Assembly: GCA_028876375.1 (NCBI GenBank)
Contig: JAGWSB010000020.1
Span: 1 to 32,983 of the forward strand
Direction: 5' to 3'
DNA length: 32,983 nucleotides
Source of the DNA: Chloroflexota bacterium
Lineage (GTDB): Bacteria; Chloroflexota; Limnocylindria; P2-11E
The notes under the pieces were generated by a model. That model was given only the letters and a program-made list of their open reading frames with translations, made no database searches and was not told where the DNA came from. Shown piece after piece: positions 1 through 8,819 of this stretch. Within the stretch, counting starts at the first letter, position 1. The number at the start of each line of letters is the position of its first letter. The position numbers and the translations under genes are program-made.

Positions 1-448
1 TGAGCTGTCGAATCCAGAAGACCGCGATGGCAATGATGACGATGGCGTACATGAGGATCACTGGCACGATCGGTCCGGCGAGCGGGAGCTGGTTCCGCAT
101 CCAGAAGTCTGCAGTCAAGACGATGAACGGTACCGTCAGCGTCAGGAACACGACGGTGGCGAGCAGGGCGAGGCCCTGACTTATCCGTCTCGCCGCCGGT
201 GGGACTCGCCGATCGGCCGGCCCACCACGGAGGTCGCCAGGCCCTCGACCGCCGAGCCGGGACCGCGGCCGCCAGAACCCGACCAGGCCGGCCACGAGGA
301 TGCAGTAGGCCAGCATGACGACCAGCGCTGGGACGGGCGGGACAAGCCCCGAGAACACGTAGAACGTCATCAGGATGAGGAACGGGATGATCAAGACCAG
401 GAAGGCGCCGGTGGCAAGGAGCGCGAGCGCTCTGGCGAGTCTCCCCAT
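1..448 (-). CDS. Integral membrane protein with internal duplication, 3' end cut by the window edge
   Basis: Reading the minus strand from ATG at 448 gives 149 uninterrupted residues to the window edge, so the C-terminus is missing. I see four hydrophobic segments in two pairs. The first pair begins RLARALALLATGAFLVLI and ends near GLVGFWRP; an Arg/Gly/Pro-rich cytoplasmic-type linker follows; the second pair begins RRISQGLALLATVVFLTL and ends near AVFWIRQL. The two halves align well (LALLAT-VFL-L-PF-VL-FW), so the protein looks like a tandem duplication of a two-helix unit. The family is not recognised and no catalytic motif is visible. No clear Shine-Dalgarno sequence precedes the ATG, so the start could be wrong. 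It lies upstream of nothing else visible on its strand in the window. Confidence 0.7.
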   Translation of the reverse strand, partial: MGRLARALALLATGAFLVLIIPFLILMTFYVFSGLVPPVPALVVMLAYCILVAGLVGFWRPRSRLGGRGPGDLRGGPADRRVPPAARRISQGLALLATVVFLTLTVPFIVLTADFWMRNQLPLAGPIVPVILMYAIVIIAIAVFWIRQL

Positions 449-668
449 TGCAGGCGTCTTCTATCACGGGAGCGACCACGACAGATCACCAACTTCGACA
501 ACCTTCGATGTCAGTGAGCGCGTGCTGTATCAGTGGAGTGCTATTGGCAAGGCTGAGCGGAGTCATGCCCGCCTTTCAGGCGAGGGGAGTTCTGCGCAAT
601 GTGGTGATCCGGAAGCCCGACCATGTGGCGAGGCAGCAGCGCGCACGGGAGCCACGCAGATCTACTTG

Positions 669-742
669 TAGCCCGTACCGGATTCGAACCGGTGATCTCA
701 GCCTTGAGAGGGCTGCGTCCTAGGCCGCTAGACGAACGGGCC
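669..742 (-). tRNA. tRNA-Glu (anticodon CTC)
   Basis: The minus strand folds as a complete cloverleaf. The acceptor stem GGCCCGT pairs with ACGGGCT (G1-U72 wobble). The D arm follows TCGTCTAGCGGCCTAGGAC, typical of tRNA-Glu. The anticodon stem CAGCC/GGCTG encloses loop CTCTCAA with anticodon CTC, and the T arm ACCGG-TTCGAAT-CCGGT is intact. Discriminator A73 is followed by CAA, so CCA is not encoded. Confidence 0.95.
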
Positions 743-753
743 GGAGAACGCCC

Positions 754-759
754 ATTGTA
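754..759 (-). promoter_or_regulatory. Candidate -10 box for tRNA-Glu
   Basis: TACAAT on the minus strand lies 11 bases before the mature 5' end of tRNA-Glu at 742, a normal -10 distance. No good -35 hexamer is visible at 16-18 bases. The element falls just before the GTG start of the divergent hydrolase gene at 768, so the two genes share a very short regulatory gap. Confidence 0.4.
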
Positions 760-767
760 GTCCGTTA

Positions 768-1739
768 GTGGCCGTCGACGTCCTCGTTGCTCCGGGTGTT
801 CGGCGCATCGCGGTCCCCCTCCCCCTCGCTCTGAAGATCGTGAACGTATACCTCGTCGACGGAGCGAACGGATGGGGACTGGTCGACACCGGCCTGCACA
901 CGTCGGATGGCGAGCGCGTACTTCGCGACGGCATCGCCGACGCGGGGATCGACATCGCGGACATCCAACGCGTCTTCGTCACGCACGTTCATCCCGACCA
1001 CATGGGGATGGCGGGGACCGTCCAGCAGGCCGGGGCCGAGCTCGTCATGCACTCGCCGGAGGCGCGGAACGCGCGCGTCTTGTGGGGCGAGGACCGGTCG
1101 CTCCTCGTGGACCAGGCGTACGCGTTCTTCCTCACCCACGGCATGCCTTCGACCGTCGACGACGACATGAAGGAGTCGTGGCTGGCGATGGGGCGCAAGG
1201 TGGACGCCTTCGGCGCGATCACAGAGGTCGAGAACGGGAGCGCGGTCGACCTCGGCGGGCGGTCGCTCCGCGTCGTGTGGACGCCCGGCCATACCGACTA
1301 CCACGCGTGCCTCGTCGACGAGGACGCGGGCATCCTCTTCGCCGGAGACCACGTCCTCCCGCGCATCACGTCGAACATCAGCCTCTACCCGTGGTCGCGC
1401 GATGATCCTCTCGGCGACTTTCTCGACGCCCTTCGCGCGGTGCGCGCCCTGAAGGTGAGTCGTGTGCTGCCGGCCCACGGCGATCCGTTCGACGACCTCG
1501 GCGGTCGCGTCGACGAGCTGCTGGAGCACCACCGCGAGCGGCTGGCGAAGGTCCTCGAGATCGTCGACGGACGCGAGCGTCCCGCGTACGCGATCTGCCG
1601 TGACCTCTTCCCCGTGCTGCGGAGCGCGCACGAGGAGCGATTCGCGCTCGCCGAGACGCTCGCCCATCTCCGCCACCTCGAACGGCGGGGAAAAGTAGGG
1701 CCGATCGGGTCCGATCCCGTGCGCTGGAGGATGCGTTAG
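768..1739 (+). CDS. Metallo-beta-lactamase-fold hydrolase with C-terminal winged-helix-like tail
   Basis: This 323-residue protein carries the full binuclear metal set of the MBL superfamily: H73-x-H75-x-D77-H78 (THVHPDHMG), H175 in PGHTDYH, D194 in FAGDHVLP and H237 in LPAHGDPF. The fold covers about residues 10-245. The remaining 75 residues ([12 protein letters not shown] through [13 protein letters not shown]) look like the small helical/winged-helix tail of LACTB2-type and related thioesterase- or nuclease-like members. The substrate cannot be assigned from sequence; ester, thioester and RNA substrates all occur in this group. The GTG at 768 is the first in-frame start after tRNA-Glu and has no strong ribosome site. 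The stop at 1739 lies 11 bases before kbl, so cotranscription with threonine catabolism is likely. Confidence 0.9.
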   Translation: MAVDVLVAPGVRRIAVPLPLALKIVNVYLVDGANGWGLVDTGLHTSDGERVLRDGIADAGIDIADIQRVFVTHVHPDHMGMAGTVQQAGAELVMHSPEARNARVLWGEDRSLLVDQAYAFFLTHGMPSTVDDDMKESWLAMGRKVDAFGAITEVENGSAVDLGGRSLRVVWTPGHTDYHACLVDEDAGILFAGDHVLPRITSNISLYPWSRDDPLGDFLDALRAVRALKVSRVLPAHGDPFDDLGGRVDELLEHHRERLAKVLEIVDGRERPAYAICRDLFPVLRSAHEERFALAETLAHLRHLERRGKVGPIGSDPVRWRMR

Positions 1740-1750
1740 GCTCGGCCGCG

Positions 1751-2941
1751 GTGCGCGAGAAGTTCCTCGAGCACGTCCGCGCGGAGCTCGCGGCCATCGA
1801 GGAGAGCGGCCTCAGCAAGCGAGAGCGGGTCATCGACTCGCCCCAGGGCGCGCTCATTCGTCTTTCGTCGGGGCAGGAGGTCGTCAACTTCTGCGCCAAC
1901 AACTACCTCGGCCTATCGGACGATCCGCGGATCGTCGCCGCCGCGCACGCCGCGCTCGACCGCTGGGGATACGGCATGTCATCGGTGCGCTTCATCTGCG
2001 GGACGCAGACGATCCACACCGAGCTCGAGGCGCGGCTCACGCGGTTCCTCGGGACCGAGGCGACCATCCTCTACGGCTCCTGCTTCGACGCGAACGGCGG
2101 GCTGTTCGAGAACCTCTTCACCGAGGACGACGTCATCATCAGCGACGCGCTCAACCACGCGAGCATCATCGACGGGGTCCGCCTGTCCAAGGCGCAGCGC
2201 CTCCGCTACGCGAACAACGACATGTCCGACCTCGAGGCACAGCTGAAGGCCGCGGGCTCCTCCCGCTACCGGATCGTCGCGACGGACGGCGTCTTCTCCA
2301 TGGACGGCATCGTCGCGGACCTCCGAGGCATCTGCGACCTCGCCGACCGCTACGGCGCGCTCGTCATGGTCGACGACTCGCACGCCGTCGGGTTCATGGG
2401 CGCCCACGGGCGCGGATCTCCGGAGCACGCGGGAGTGATGGGCCGGATCGACCTGCTGACAGGGACGCTCGGGAAGGCGCTCGGAGGCGCCTCGGGCGGG
2501 TACACCAGCGGACGCAAGGAGCTCGTGGACTACCTCCGTCAGCGCTCGCGCCCGTACCTCTTCTCCAACACCCTCATGCCCGCCATCGCCGCGACGTCCG
2601 TCGCCGTCCTGGACCTGCTCGAGTCCGCGAGTGAGCTGCGCGAGCGCCTCGTCGCGAACGCGCGCCGCTTCCGCGACGGCATGACGAGGAACGGCTTCCG
2701 GCTCGTTCCCGGCGAGCACCCCATCGTCCCGGTGATGCTCGGCGACGCCGTCCTCGCGACCTCGATGGCGGACAGGCTCCTCGAGCGCGGCATCTACGTC
2801 ATCGCCTTCTCGTACCCGGTCGTGCCCAAGGGCCAGGCGCGCATCCGCGTCCAGCTCTCCGCCGCGCACGCGCCGGAGCAGGTCGACCGCGCCGTCGCGG
2901 CGTTCGCCGAGGCCGGACGCGAGCTCGGGGTCATCCGATGA
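1751..2941 (+). CDS. kbl: Glycine C-acetyltransferase (2-amino-3-ketobutyrate CoA ligase)
   Basis: This PLP enzyme cleaves 2-amino-3-oxobutyrate with CoA to glycine and acetyl-CoA, the second step of threonine degradation by threonine dehydrogenase. At 396 residues it is full length (family about 395-400). Residues fit the alpha-oxoamine synthase fold: D208 and H211 in VDDSHAVG, and the PLP lysine K242 in [14 protein letters not shown], each two residues earlier than in the E. coli enzyme. FCANNYLGL and [13 protein letters not shown] are also characteristic of the family. The GTG start at 1751 gives the usual N-terminus ([13 protein letters not shown]), although no clear Shine-Dalgarno sequence precedes it. 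The stop overlaps the tdh start by four bases, which points to translational coupling. Other alpha-oxoamine synthases are possible, but the tdh partner settles the choice. Confidence 0.96.
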   Translation: MREKFLEHVRAELAAIEESGLSKRERVIDSPQGALIRLSSGQEVVNFCANNYLGLSDDPRIVAAAHAALDRWGYGMSSVRFICGTQTIHTELEARLTRFLGTEATILYGSCFDANGGLFENLFTEDDVIISDALNHASIIDGVRLSKAQRLRYANNDMSDLEAQLKAAGSSRYRIVATDGVFSMDGIVADLRGICDLADRYGALVMVDDSHAVGFMGAHGRGSPEHAGVMGRIDLLTGTLGKALGGASGGYTSGRKELVDYLRQRSRPYLFSNTLMPAIAATSVAVLDLLESASELRERLVANARRFRDGMTRNGFRLVPGEHPIVPVMLGDAVLATSMADRLLERGIYVIAFSYPVVPKGQARIRVQLSAAHAPEQVDRAVAAFAEAGRELGVIR

Positions 2942-3966
2942 GGGCCATCGTCAAGACCGGCCCGGCGCCGGGCCTCGCCCTCGAGGACGTCGACCGCCCG
3001 ACGATCGGCCCGAACGACCTCCTCGTCCGCGTGCGCTACACGTCGATCTGCGGCACCGACCTCCACATCTGGAACTGGGATCACTGGGCGCAGCAGACGA
3101 TCCACCCGCCGCTCATCGTCGGACACGAGTTCGAGGGCGAGATAGCGGAGGTCGGCAGCGAGGTGAGCGGCTTCGCCGCCGGCGCCCGCGTGGCCGTCGA
3201 GGGCCACGTGACGTGCGGCCACTGCCGCAACTGCCGCGCCGGCCGCCGCCACCTCTGCCGCAATGCGGTCGGGATCGGCGTCCAGCGCGCCGGCGCGTTC
3301 GCCGACTACGTCGCGGTCCCGGCCGTCAACGCCTACGTCATGCCGCCCGGGATGCCGGACGAGATCGGCAGCTGCCTCGATCCGCTCGGCAACGCCGTGC
3401 ACAGCGCGCTCTCCTTCGACCTCGTCGGCGAGGACGTCCTCATCACCGGCGCGGGGCCCATCGGCGTCATGGCCGCGGCGGTCTCGCGCTTCGTCGGCGC
3501 GCGGTACGTCGTCGTCACGGACGTCAACCACTACCGTCTCGCGCTCGCGCGGCGGATGGGCGCGACGATCGCGGTCGACCCGACGACGACCACGCTCCGC
3601 GACGTCATGCGCGAGCTCGGCATGCAGGAGGGCTACGACGTCGGGCTCGAGATGTCCGGGAACCCCGACGCGCTGCGCTCGATGCTCGAGGCGATGAACC
3701 ACGGCGGTCGCATCGCCCTTCTCGGCATCCCCGACCGCGAGATCGCGCTCGACCTGACGACCGTCATCTTCCGCGGACTCGTCGTCAAGGGCATCTACGG
3801 CCGCGAGATGTTCGAGACCTGGTATCGGATGGGGGTCATGCTGCAGAGCGGCCTCGACATCACGCCCGTGATCACCCATCGCTTCCCCGCCGAGCGGTTC
3901 GCCGAGGCCTTCGAGGTCGTACGCTCGGGACAATGCGGCAAGGTCGTTCTGGACTGGACCAGCTGA
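2938..3966 (+). CDS. tdh: L-threonine 3-dehydrogenase
   Basis: A zinc-dependent NAD alcohol dehydrogenase that oxidises threonine to 2-amino-3-oxobutyrate, which Kbl consumes. The 342 residues reproduce E. coli Tdh numbering: catalytic zinc ligands C38 (SICGTD), H63 and E64 (VGHEFEGE), structural zinc cysteines C93, C96, C99 and C107, and the dinucleotide motif [12 protein letters not shown]. The ATG start overlaps the kbl stop as ATGA. The kbl-tdh order is the common bacterial arrangement. The unstable ketobutyrate intermediate makes equal expression useful, which fits the overlap. No anomaly is visible. Confidence 0.96.
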   Translation: MRAIVKTGPAPGLALEDVDRPTIGPNDLLVRVRYTSICGTDLHIWNWDHWAQQTIHPPLIVGHEFEGEIAEVGSEVSGFAAGARVAVEGHVTCGHCRNCRAGRRHLCRNAVGIGVQRAGAFADYVAVPAVNAYVMPPGMPDEIGSCLDPLGNAVHSALSFDLVGEDVLITGAGPIGVMAAAVSRFVGARYVVVTDVNHYRLALARRMGATIAVDPTTTTLRDVMRELGMQEGYDVGLEMSGNPDALRSMLEAMNHGGRIALLGIPDREIALDLTTVIFRGLVVKGIYGREMFETWYRMGVMLQSGLDITPVITHRFPAERFAEAFEVVRSGQCGKVVLDWTS

Positions 3967-5441
3967 GCCGGAGCAACGCAGCTCGCGCCGCCGTCGCCGT
4001 CGTCATCCTCGTCGTGATCGTGGGCCTCGCGCTGTACGCGCGCGGATCCGGCGCACCTGCCGCGGACGGCGTCGCGCCGGCCGCCACGTCGCCGACGGCG
4101 AGCATCGCCGCGAGTCCCAGCGCGACCGGGGCGTCCGCGGCGTCCCCCTCGAACGCGCCGGCGGCACCGAGCGCCACCGCCGGCCCGCCGCACAGCGACT
4201 GGGTCACGTACCACGGCGACCCCGCGCGGCGGGGGTTCAGCGGCGACCAAGGCTCCTTCACCGCCGTCGAGCGCGCGTGGCAGAGCGGTCCGCTGAGCGG
4301 CGACGCGTACGCCGAGCCGATCGTCGTCAACGACATCCTCCTCGTCGCGACGGAGCAGAACGTCGTCTACGGCCTCAACGTCCGGACGGGGCAGCAGCTC
4401 TGGCGGGTGCAGCTCGGGCCGGCGGTCGTTGCGAGCACGCTCCCCTGCGGCGACATCGGCCCGGTCTCCGGGATCACCGGCACGCCGGTCGGGGACCCGG
4501 CCGCGGGAGCGGTTTACCTGGTCGCGTTCCTGCAGCCCGCCCATCACGAGCTGTACGCGCTCGACGTGCGATCCGGAGCGACACGCTGGCACCGGACGGT
4601 CGACGCGCCGAACGCCGATCCGAAGACGCACCAGCAGCGCGGAGCGCTCGCGCTCGCGAACGGCAGGGTGTACGTCCCGTACGGCGGCCTGCTCGGCGAC
4701 TGCGGGAGCTACCACGGCGCCGTGGTCGGTGCGCCCGCCACCGGGAGCGGCGACCTCGTCTCGTATCAGGTCCCGACGCCCCGCGAGGCCGGTATCTGGG
4801 CGACGTCCGGGGTCACCGTCGACGCGCGGGGAGAGATCTTCGTCGCGACGGGCAACGGCGCGAGCCAGACCACGTACGACTACAGCGACGCGGTGATCCG
4901 ACTGTCGCCTGACCTGAAGGTAGAGGACTACTGGGCGCCGACGGACTGGCTTTCCCTCTCACGCACCGACACGGACATCGGGTCGGTCGGACCGACGCTC
5001 GTCGACAACGGCTTCGTCGTCGAGGGCGGCAAGAACGGCTACCTCTACGTCCTCCGTGCCGCTGCGCTCGGCGGCATCGGCGGCGAGGTCGCGCGGGTGG
5101 GCGTCGGCGGCGGAGTGTTCGGCGGATTCGCGTACGCGAACGCCGTCGCCTACGTGCCGTGCACGAACGGTATCGCGGCGGTGCGCATCGGCGCGGACGG
5201 CACGCCCGCCGTCCTGTGGCACGGACCGCGCTTCAACGCGGGGTCGCCCATCGTCGCGGGCGGGGCGGTGTGGGCCGTCGACGTCAGCTCGGGCACGCTC
5301 TACGCGCTCGACGCCGCCAGCGGCGCGGTGCGCACGCGCCAGAGCGTCGGCGGCGTCCAGCATTTCACGACGCCGACCGCGTACGGCGACCTGATCCTCA
5401 TCGCGGGCGGCGGCCGGGTCGTCGCGCTCCAGATGCGCTAG
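3933..5441 (+). CDS. Membrane-anchored PQQ-type beta-propeller protein
   Basis: A 502-residue protein beginning with a short basic N-terminus and one hydrophobic helix (about residues 16-36, [19 protein letters not shown]). An Ala/Ser/Thr/Pro-rich spacer of about 45 residues follows, then a repeat-rich extracytoplasmic domain. The repeats have the PQQ/Trp-docking form, for example [34 protein letters not shown] and [17 protein letters not shown], so the fold is a beta-propeller. Dehydrogenase quinone-site residues are not evident; a scaffold or binding role is as likely as an enzyme. Two cysteines (LPCGDIG and GDCGSYHG) may form a disulfide. The ATG at 3933 overlaps the end of tdh by 34 bases; later non-ATG starts would shorten only the N-terminal tail. 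It may be cotranscribed with kbl-tdh, but a functional link is not evident. Confidence 0.85.
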   Translation: MRQGRSGLDQLSRSNAARAAVAVVILVVIVGLALYARGSGAPAADGVAPAATSPTASIAASPSATGASAASPSNAPAAPSATAGPPHSDWVTYHGDPARRGFSGDQGSFTAVERAWQSGPLSGDAYAEPIVVNDILLVATEQNVVYGLNVRTGQQLWRVQLGPAVVASTLPCGDIGPVSGITGTPVGDPAAGAVYLVAFLQPAHHELYALDVRSGATRWHRTVDAPNADPKTHQQRGALALANGRVYVPYGGLLGDCGSYHGAVVGAPATGSGDLVSYQVPTPREAGIWATSGVTVDARGEIFVATGNGASQTTYDYSDAVIRLSPDLKVEDYWAPTDWLSLSRTDTDIGSVGPTLVDNGFVVEGGKNGYLYVLRAAALGGIGGEVARVGVGGGVFGGFAYANAVAYVPCTNGIAAVRIGADGTPAVLWHGPRFNAGSPIVAGGAVWAVDVSSGTLYALDAASGAVRTRQSVGGVQHFTTPTAYGDLILIAGGGRVVALQMR

Positions 5442-5445
5442 CGCG

Positions 5446-6891
5446 TCAGGTTGCGGCGACCTCGTGGAGGAACGCGACGAACGATGCGACGACCTCGTCC
5501 CAGCCCGCGAGACCCGGTACCTGCGATCGGATGACGTAGTACTCGTCCGGGGCGTGCGCGCCGTTCCCGTGGCCGAGTCCGACCTGAGCGGCGGGACGCC
5601 GGAGTGGCTCGCCGGTGAAGACGCACCCGGGGTAGGAGCCGGCGAGGCGTGGCATGACGACCGGGTCGACGCCCGCGCGGCGATACACCGCGAGCAGCGC
5701 GCGGACGACGGCGGCCTCGGCCGGCGTGCTCGTCGGGTCGTAGCCACCCATCGGGATCACGTCGACGTCCTCGAAGCCACGCGTGGCGAGGTGCCGGCGC
5801 AGCGCCGCGACCGCTTTGTCGAAGCTCATGTCGGGCACGAGACGCAGGTCCAGCTTCGCGACGGCGCGGTGCGGGAGGATGGTCTTGCCGCCCGGACCGG
5901 TGTACCCGGCGACGAGGCCCTCGATGTTCACGGTGGGCGTGAACATCAGGCGCTCGAGGGACGCCCGCCAGTCCTCGTCGTGAGCCCAGCGCGTCACGCG
6001 CATGAGCGCCTTCGATGTCGTCTCGTCGAGGCGACCGGCGGCCTCGTCGAGCAGTCGGCGCTGCTCCTCGGTCGGCGGTCGCGCGTCGTCGGCGAATCCG
6101 TCGATCGCCGGATCCCCGTCCGGCGTGACAAGCGTCGCGAGCGCCTGGACGAGATGGAAGGCGGGGCTGTCGAGACGCGCCCGCTGCGAGGAGTGCACGT
6201 CGATGCCGGGCCCACGGCCCCACTTCTCGCCGCTCGCGACGAGCTCGCACTCGACAACGCCCTTGGCCCCGAGGTTGACGGTGACCGCGCCGTTCGGATC
6301 CTGCGATACGACCGGGAGGATCACGCCGTCGCAGCCCTTGAGCGCCGCGCTCACGTCGGGGTGTCCGACGATCTGGCGGAAGTGGGGAGAGCCGATCTCC
6401 TCCTCCCCCTCCGCGACGAGCACGAGGTTGACCGGCATCCGCCGACCGGCGCCGCGTATCGCGTGCAGCGCCGCGAGGAACGCGGCCTCGGGCCCTTTCT
6501 GATTCACCGCGCCGCGCGACATGAGCACCGTGCCGAGCGGGGGCTTCTCGACCAGCGCGGCCTCGAACGGCGGTGTCGACCACTCGGAGGGGTCGGCCTG
6601 CTTCACGTCGTACATGAAGTAGACGCCGAGCGTCCGGGGCGCTCCGGCGTCGAGGGTCGCGAAGACGCCGGGGACGCCGTCGGTGGCGATCCGGGCAACG
6701 TTCGCGAAACCCGCGTCGCGCGCGAGCCGCATCATCAGCTCGCAGCCTTCCTCGACGGCGCGCCCCTCCGCCGCGATGGTGGGATGCCGCACCCACTCCT
6801 GGAGCCGCGCGACGCCTTCGTCGTGACGCTTCTCGACCTCCGCGCGGAGGTCGCGCATGTCGTCGCCGAGGATCTGGGACAGCATGGCCAT
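5446..6891 (-). CDS. M20-family metallopeptidase-like protein with altered metal-site residues
   Basis: The 481-residue length and layout match M20 dipeptidases and deacylases: a catalytic domain interrupted by a dimerisation lid, and the glutamate pair E164-E165 in AEGEEEIGSPHF. A C-terminal H446 lies in GAHAPDEYYV, where the family has its last zinc ligand. Two expected ligands differ. Where the family has H-x-D, this protein reads VYFMYDVKQ, with M93 in place of histidine and D95 retained. The bridging aspartate of the GRGxxDxKG motif is N130 (SRGAVNQKG). It may bind one metal, a different metal, or have lost peptidase activity; a recurring subfamily with this pattern is also possible. The ATG at 6891 follows a GAGGGGGG ribosome site. 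It lies 13 bases after the lipoprotein gene on the same strand, so the two probably form an operon. Confidence 0.85.
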   Translation of the reverse strand: MAMLSQILGDDMRDLRAEVEKRHDEGVARLQEWVRHPTIAAEGRAVEEGCELMMRLARDAGFANVARIATDGVPGVFATLDAGAPRTLGVYFMYDVKQADPSEWSTPPFEAALVEKPPLGTVLMSRGAVNQKGPEAAFLAALHAIRGAGRRMPVNLVLVAEGEEEIGSPHFRQIVGHPDVSAALKGCDGVILPVVSQDPNGAVTVNLGAKGVVECELVASGEKWGRGPGIDVHSSQRARLDSPAFHLVQALATLVTPDGDPAIDGFADDARPPTEEQRRLLDEAAGRLDETTSKALMRVTRWAHDEDWRASLERLMFTPTVNIEGLVAGYTGPGGKTILPHRAVAKLDLRLVPDMSFDKAVAALRRHLATRGFEDVDVIPMGGYDPTSTPAEAAVVRALLAVYRRAGVDPVVMPRLAGSYPGCVFTGEPLRRPAAQVGLGHGNGAHAPDEYYVIRSQVPGLAGWDEVVASFVAFLHEVAAT

Positions 6892-6904
6892 GGCGCCCCC
6901 CTCG

Positions 6905-7564
6905 CTACTTGAAGGTGACGAGGTCCGACCGGCTCAGCGTGACGTGCCCCGGATCGAGCGCCTTGTTCGTCGCGTTCGCGAAGCCCGGCTCGTTGAGGAC
7001 CTGCCACTCCGCCACCGTCATGCCGAACGCCTCGGCGCCGGTCCCCACGGAGATGCCGTCCACGGCGACGACCGCGGTCATGCCGCGCTCGTTAGCGCCG
7101 AAGGTCGTGTAGAGGACGGCGCCGTGCGCCGCTGAGCCCGTCACGACGACGGTCTTGATGCCCTTGTCCTTGAGGATCTTGTCGAGGTCGGTGTTGAAGA
7201 ACTTGTCCGCGCGGCCCGAGACCTTCGGGTCACCCGTTTGCGGCGCGACCTCCGGCAGGACCTGCGAGGTGCCGCCCGTGTCCGAATACGCGACGAGCGC
7301 GACCTTCGCGTCGCGCGCCTTCTTGAGGAGCGCCGCGATCTTGGGGACCGACTGGACGCAGGCAGGACGCGGTGTGCAGATGACGTTGGTGATGTCGAGG
7401 ACGAGGACCGCCGTCGTCGCGGCGTCGAGCTGCACGGCGACCGGCTCGGGGATGGTCGGCACTCCCGACGGCGCGGCGGTGGCGGCGGCCGGCGTCGCGG
7501 GCGCGCACGCGGCGAGAACGATCGTCGAAGCGAGGGCGAATACCGCCAGTCGCAGTTGGACCAT
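6905..7564 (-). CDS. Isochorismatase-fold lipoprotein lacking the catalytic cysteine
   Basis: The N-terminus (MVQLRLAVFALASTIVLAAC) is a lipoprotein signal with lipobox cysteine C20, so the mature protein should be tethered outside the membrane. The rest has the isochorismatase/cysteine-hydrolase fold: D57 in LVLDITN, KFFNTDLDKIL, and VVVTGSAAHGAVLYTT. In active members the last motif carries the nucleophilic cysteine; here that position is A149. The usual lysine is also displaced (K121 sits closer to the FFNTDL segment). C63 and C69 lie in a small insert and could form a disulfide. An export signal is unusual for this mostly cytoplasmic family. ATG at 7564 is chosen over an upstream in-frame start because GGGAGG lies 6 bases before it and the signal peptide starts there. 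It probably leads the operon with the M20-like gene. Confidence 0.85.
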   Translation of the reverse strand: MVQLRLAVFALASTIVLAACAPATPAAATAAPSGVPTIPEPVAVQLDAATTAVLVLDITNVICTPRPACVQSVPKIAALLKKARDAKVALVAYSDTGGTSQVLPEVAPQTGDPKVSGRADKFFNTDLDKILKDKGIKTVVVTGSAAHGAVLYTTFGANERGMTAVVAVDGISVGTGAEAFGMTVAEWQVLNEPGFANATNKALDPGHVTLSRSDLVTFK

Positions 7565-7581
7565 GGTGGACCTCCCATTTC

Positions 7582-7605
7582 GGACGTCCGCCGTCGCGGA
7601 CATCC
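7582..7605 (-). promoter_or_regulatory. Leader hairpin upstream of the lipoprotein gene
   Basis: On the minus strand GGATGTCCGC and GCGGACGTCC form a 10-pair stem (one U-G) around the loop GACG. It lies 18 to 41 bases before the ATG at 7564, just ahead of the GGGAGG ribosome site. It could be a translational or mRNA-stability element, or an operator half-site pair. The function is inferred. Confidence 0.45.
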
Positions 7606-7620
7606 CCCCTGCGTCCTCTT

Positions 7621-7649
7621 ACGGTATGACCGAGCACTCAGGCAGGCAA
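7621..7649 (-). promoter_or_regulatory. Candidate sigma70-like promoter for the lipoprotein/M20 operon
   Basis: Minus-strand TTGCCT (7649-7644) and TACCGT (7626-7621) are separated by exactly 17 bases. They lie where a promoter for the gene starting at 7564 is expected, and the leader hairpin follows. Both hexamers are imperfect, and chance matches are common. Confidence 0.3.
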
Positions 7650-7685
7650 GATCCGCCGGATCGGGCGGCCGAACGCGCTCCCGCG

Positions 7686-8783
7686 TCACGCCCAGTCGAC
7701 GCGGACGTCACGCTCGAGGAAGCGCGACATCCGGGCCGCGGCGCGGTCCACCATCTCGCGCTCCGGGCGGCTCATCGGGCCGAGCGGTCGGACCGCGATG
7801 CGCGTCCCGTCGCGCGAGACCGTGCGGCGCCACGCGCCACGAACGCGCCCGCCGACCGTGACGATGTTCGCGAGGACGCTCCCGAAAGCGAAGAGCGAGG
7901 GATCCATCGGATAGCGCGCGTCGACGAGGTCGCCGCGCTCGCTGTATCCGACCGTGAGCTCATCGAAGTTCGGAAGAAGGTGCGCGACGTTGGCCCTCGC
8001 GCGCGTCGACGACGAGTCTGGGTGAGACCAGTGCGGCACGTCATCCACCGTCTCCGGGACGAGCGCTCCACCGGCGAGCGCGATCGAATCCCGCGCGTCG
8101 GCGAGCGTCAGCCCGGACCACCACGCGAGGTCGTGCAGGCGGGCGGGCCCGTGCGCGCGAAAGTACCGGAGAGCGATCTCCGCGAGCGCCTCGTCCCGCG
8201 TGAGCCGCCGCGCGCGCGGCGCCAGCTCGTCGAGTAGGCCGTACGTCACGTCGCGGCCGCGCTGCGGGCCGCTCGCGATGATGCCCAGCAGCTCCGCTCC
8301 CATGATGAAGTGCGGCAGACGCTGACCGTCGGGCGCGATGCGCGCTCGGCGGAGCACATCGCCGATCTGTGCCCGCGTCATGTAGCGCCGACCGGCAACG
8401 GCCCTCGCGATCACCGTCACCGCCCGCGTCATCTGCTTCTCGTCGATCTCGAGTCGGAGGTAGCGGCCGGCGAGGCCACGACGGACGCGCGGTCCGGTGA
8501 GGTCGAGCAGCCAGCGGATGTCGTCTGGTGCGACGAAGTGCCAGGTGGGGCGCAGGACGTGGGTGCGCAGGATCACCCCACGATCGAGGAGGGATCGCAC
8601 TCCGGCGTCGGTCGCGCCGCGGACGCGCAGACCGAGCGCCCACCTGGCACCCGCCGGATCTTGTGCCTGCATCGCTCCGAACCAGCGCACCGCTTCGACC
8701 GCCGAGGTGAACGGAGCACCGATGAGGCGCTGGGCGCGCAGGCGACGTGTCATGACGTCGGCGCTGCTGCGCGGCCGGCTCAT
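7686..8783 (-). CDS. AlkZ/YcaQ-like winged-helix DNA-binding protein (HTH_42 family)
   Basis: A 365-residue protein resembling the AlkZ/YcaQ/AlkX group of winged-helix DNA glycosylases. Family signs are GAMQAQDPAGARWALGLR near residues 36-53, LRPTWHFVAPDD, the segment RYMTRAQIGDVL, and the C-terminal LPNFDELTVGYSERG. Q39-A40-Q41 matches the Q-x-Q form associated with the catalytic motif of AlkZ, which unhooks DNA interstrand crosslinks, but many family members have no tested activity. The protein should act in the cytoplasm on DNA. The start at 8783 is preceded by GAGG at a suitable distance; a Met at residue 11 is an alternative. No partner gene suggests a particular lesion or a resistance cluster. 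The gene stands 36 bases after a 47-residue membrane peptide on the same strand. Confidence 0.85.
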   Translation of the reverse strand: MSRPRSSADVMTRRLRAQRLIGAPFTSAVEAVRWFGAMQAQDPAGARWALGLRVRGATDAGVRSLLDRGVILRTHVLRPTWHFVAPDDIRWLLDLTGPRVRRGLAGRYLRLEIDEKQMTRAVTVIARAVAGRRYMTRAQIGDVLRRARIAPDGQRLPHFIMGAELLGIIASGPQRGRDVTYGLLDELAPRARRLTRDEALAEIALRYFRAHGPARLHDLAWWSGLTLADARDSIALAGGALVPETVDDVPHWSHPDSSSTRARANVAHLLPNFDELTVGYSERGDLVDARYPMDPSLFAFGSVLANIVTVGGRVRGAWRRTVSRDGTRIAVRPLGPMSRPEREMVDRAAARMSRFLERDVRVDWA

Positions 8784-8819
8784 GACCAGGTCCTCACGCC
8801 ACGGGGGAGGCCGGGGCGG

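Noticed and set aside
375-723. Short plus-strand frames near tRNA-Glu
   Set aside because: They overlap the membrane gene and run over the tRNA complement, giving no protein-like sequence or ribosome site.
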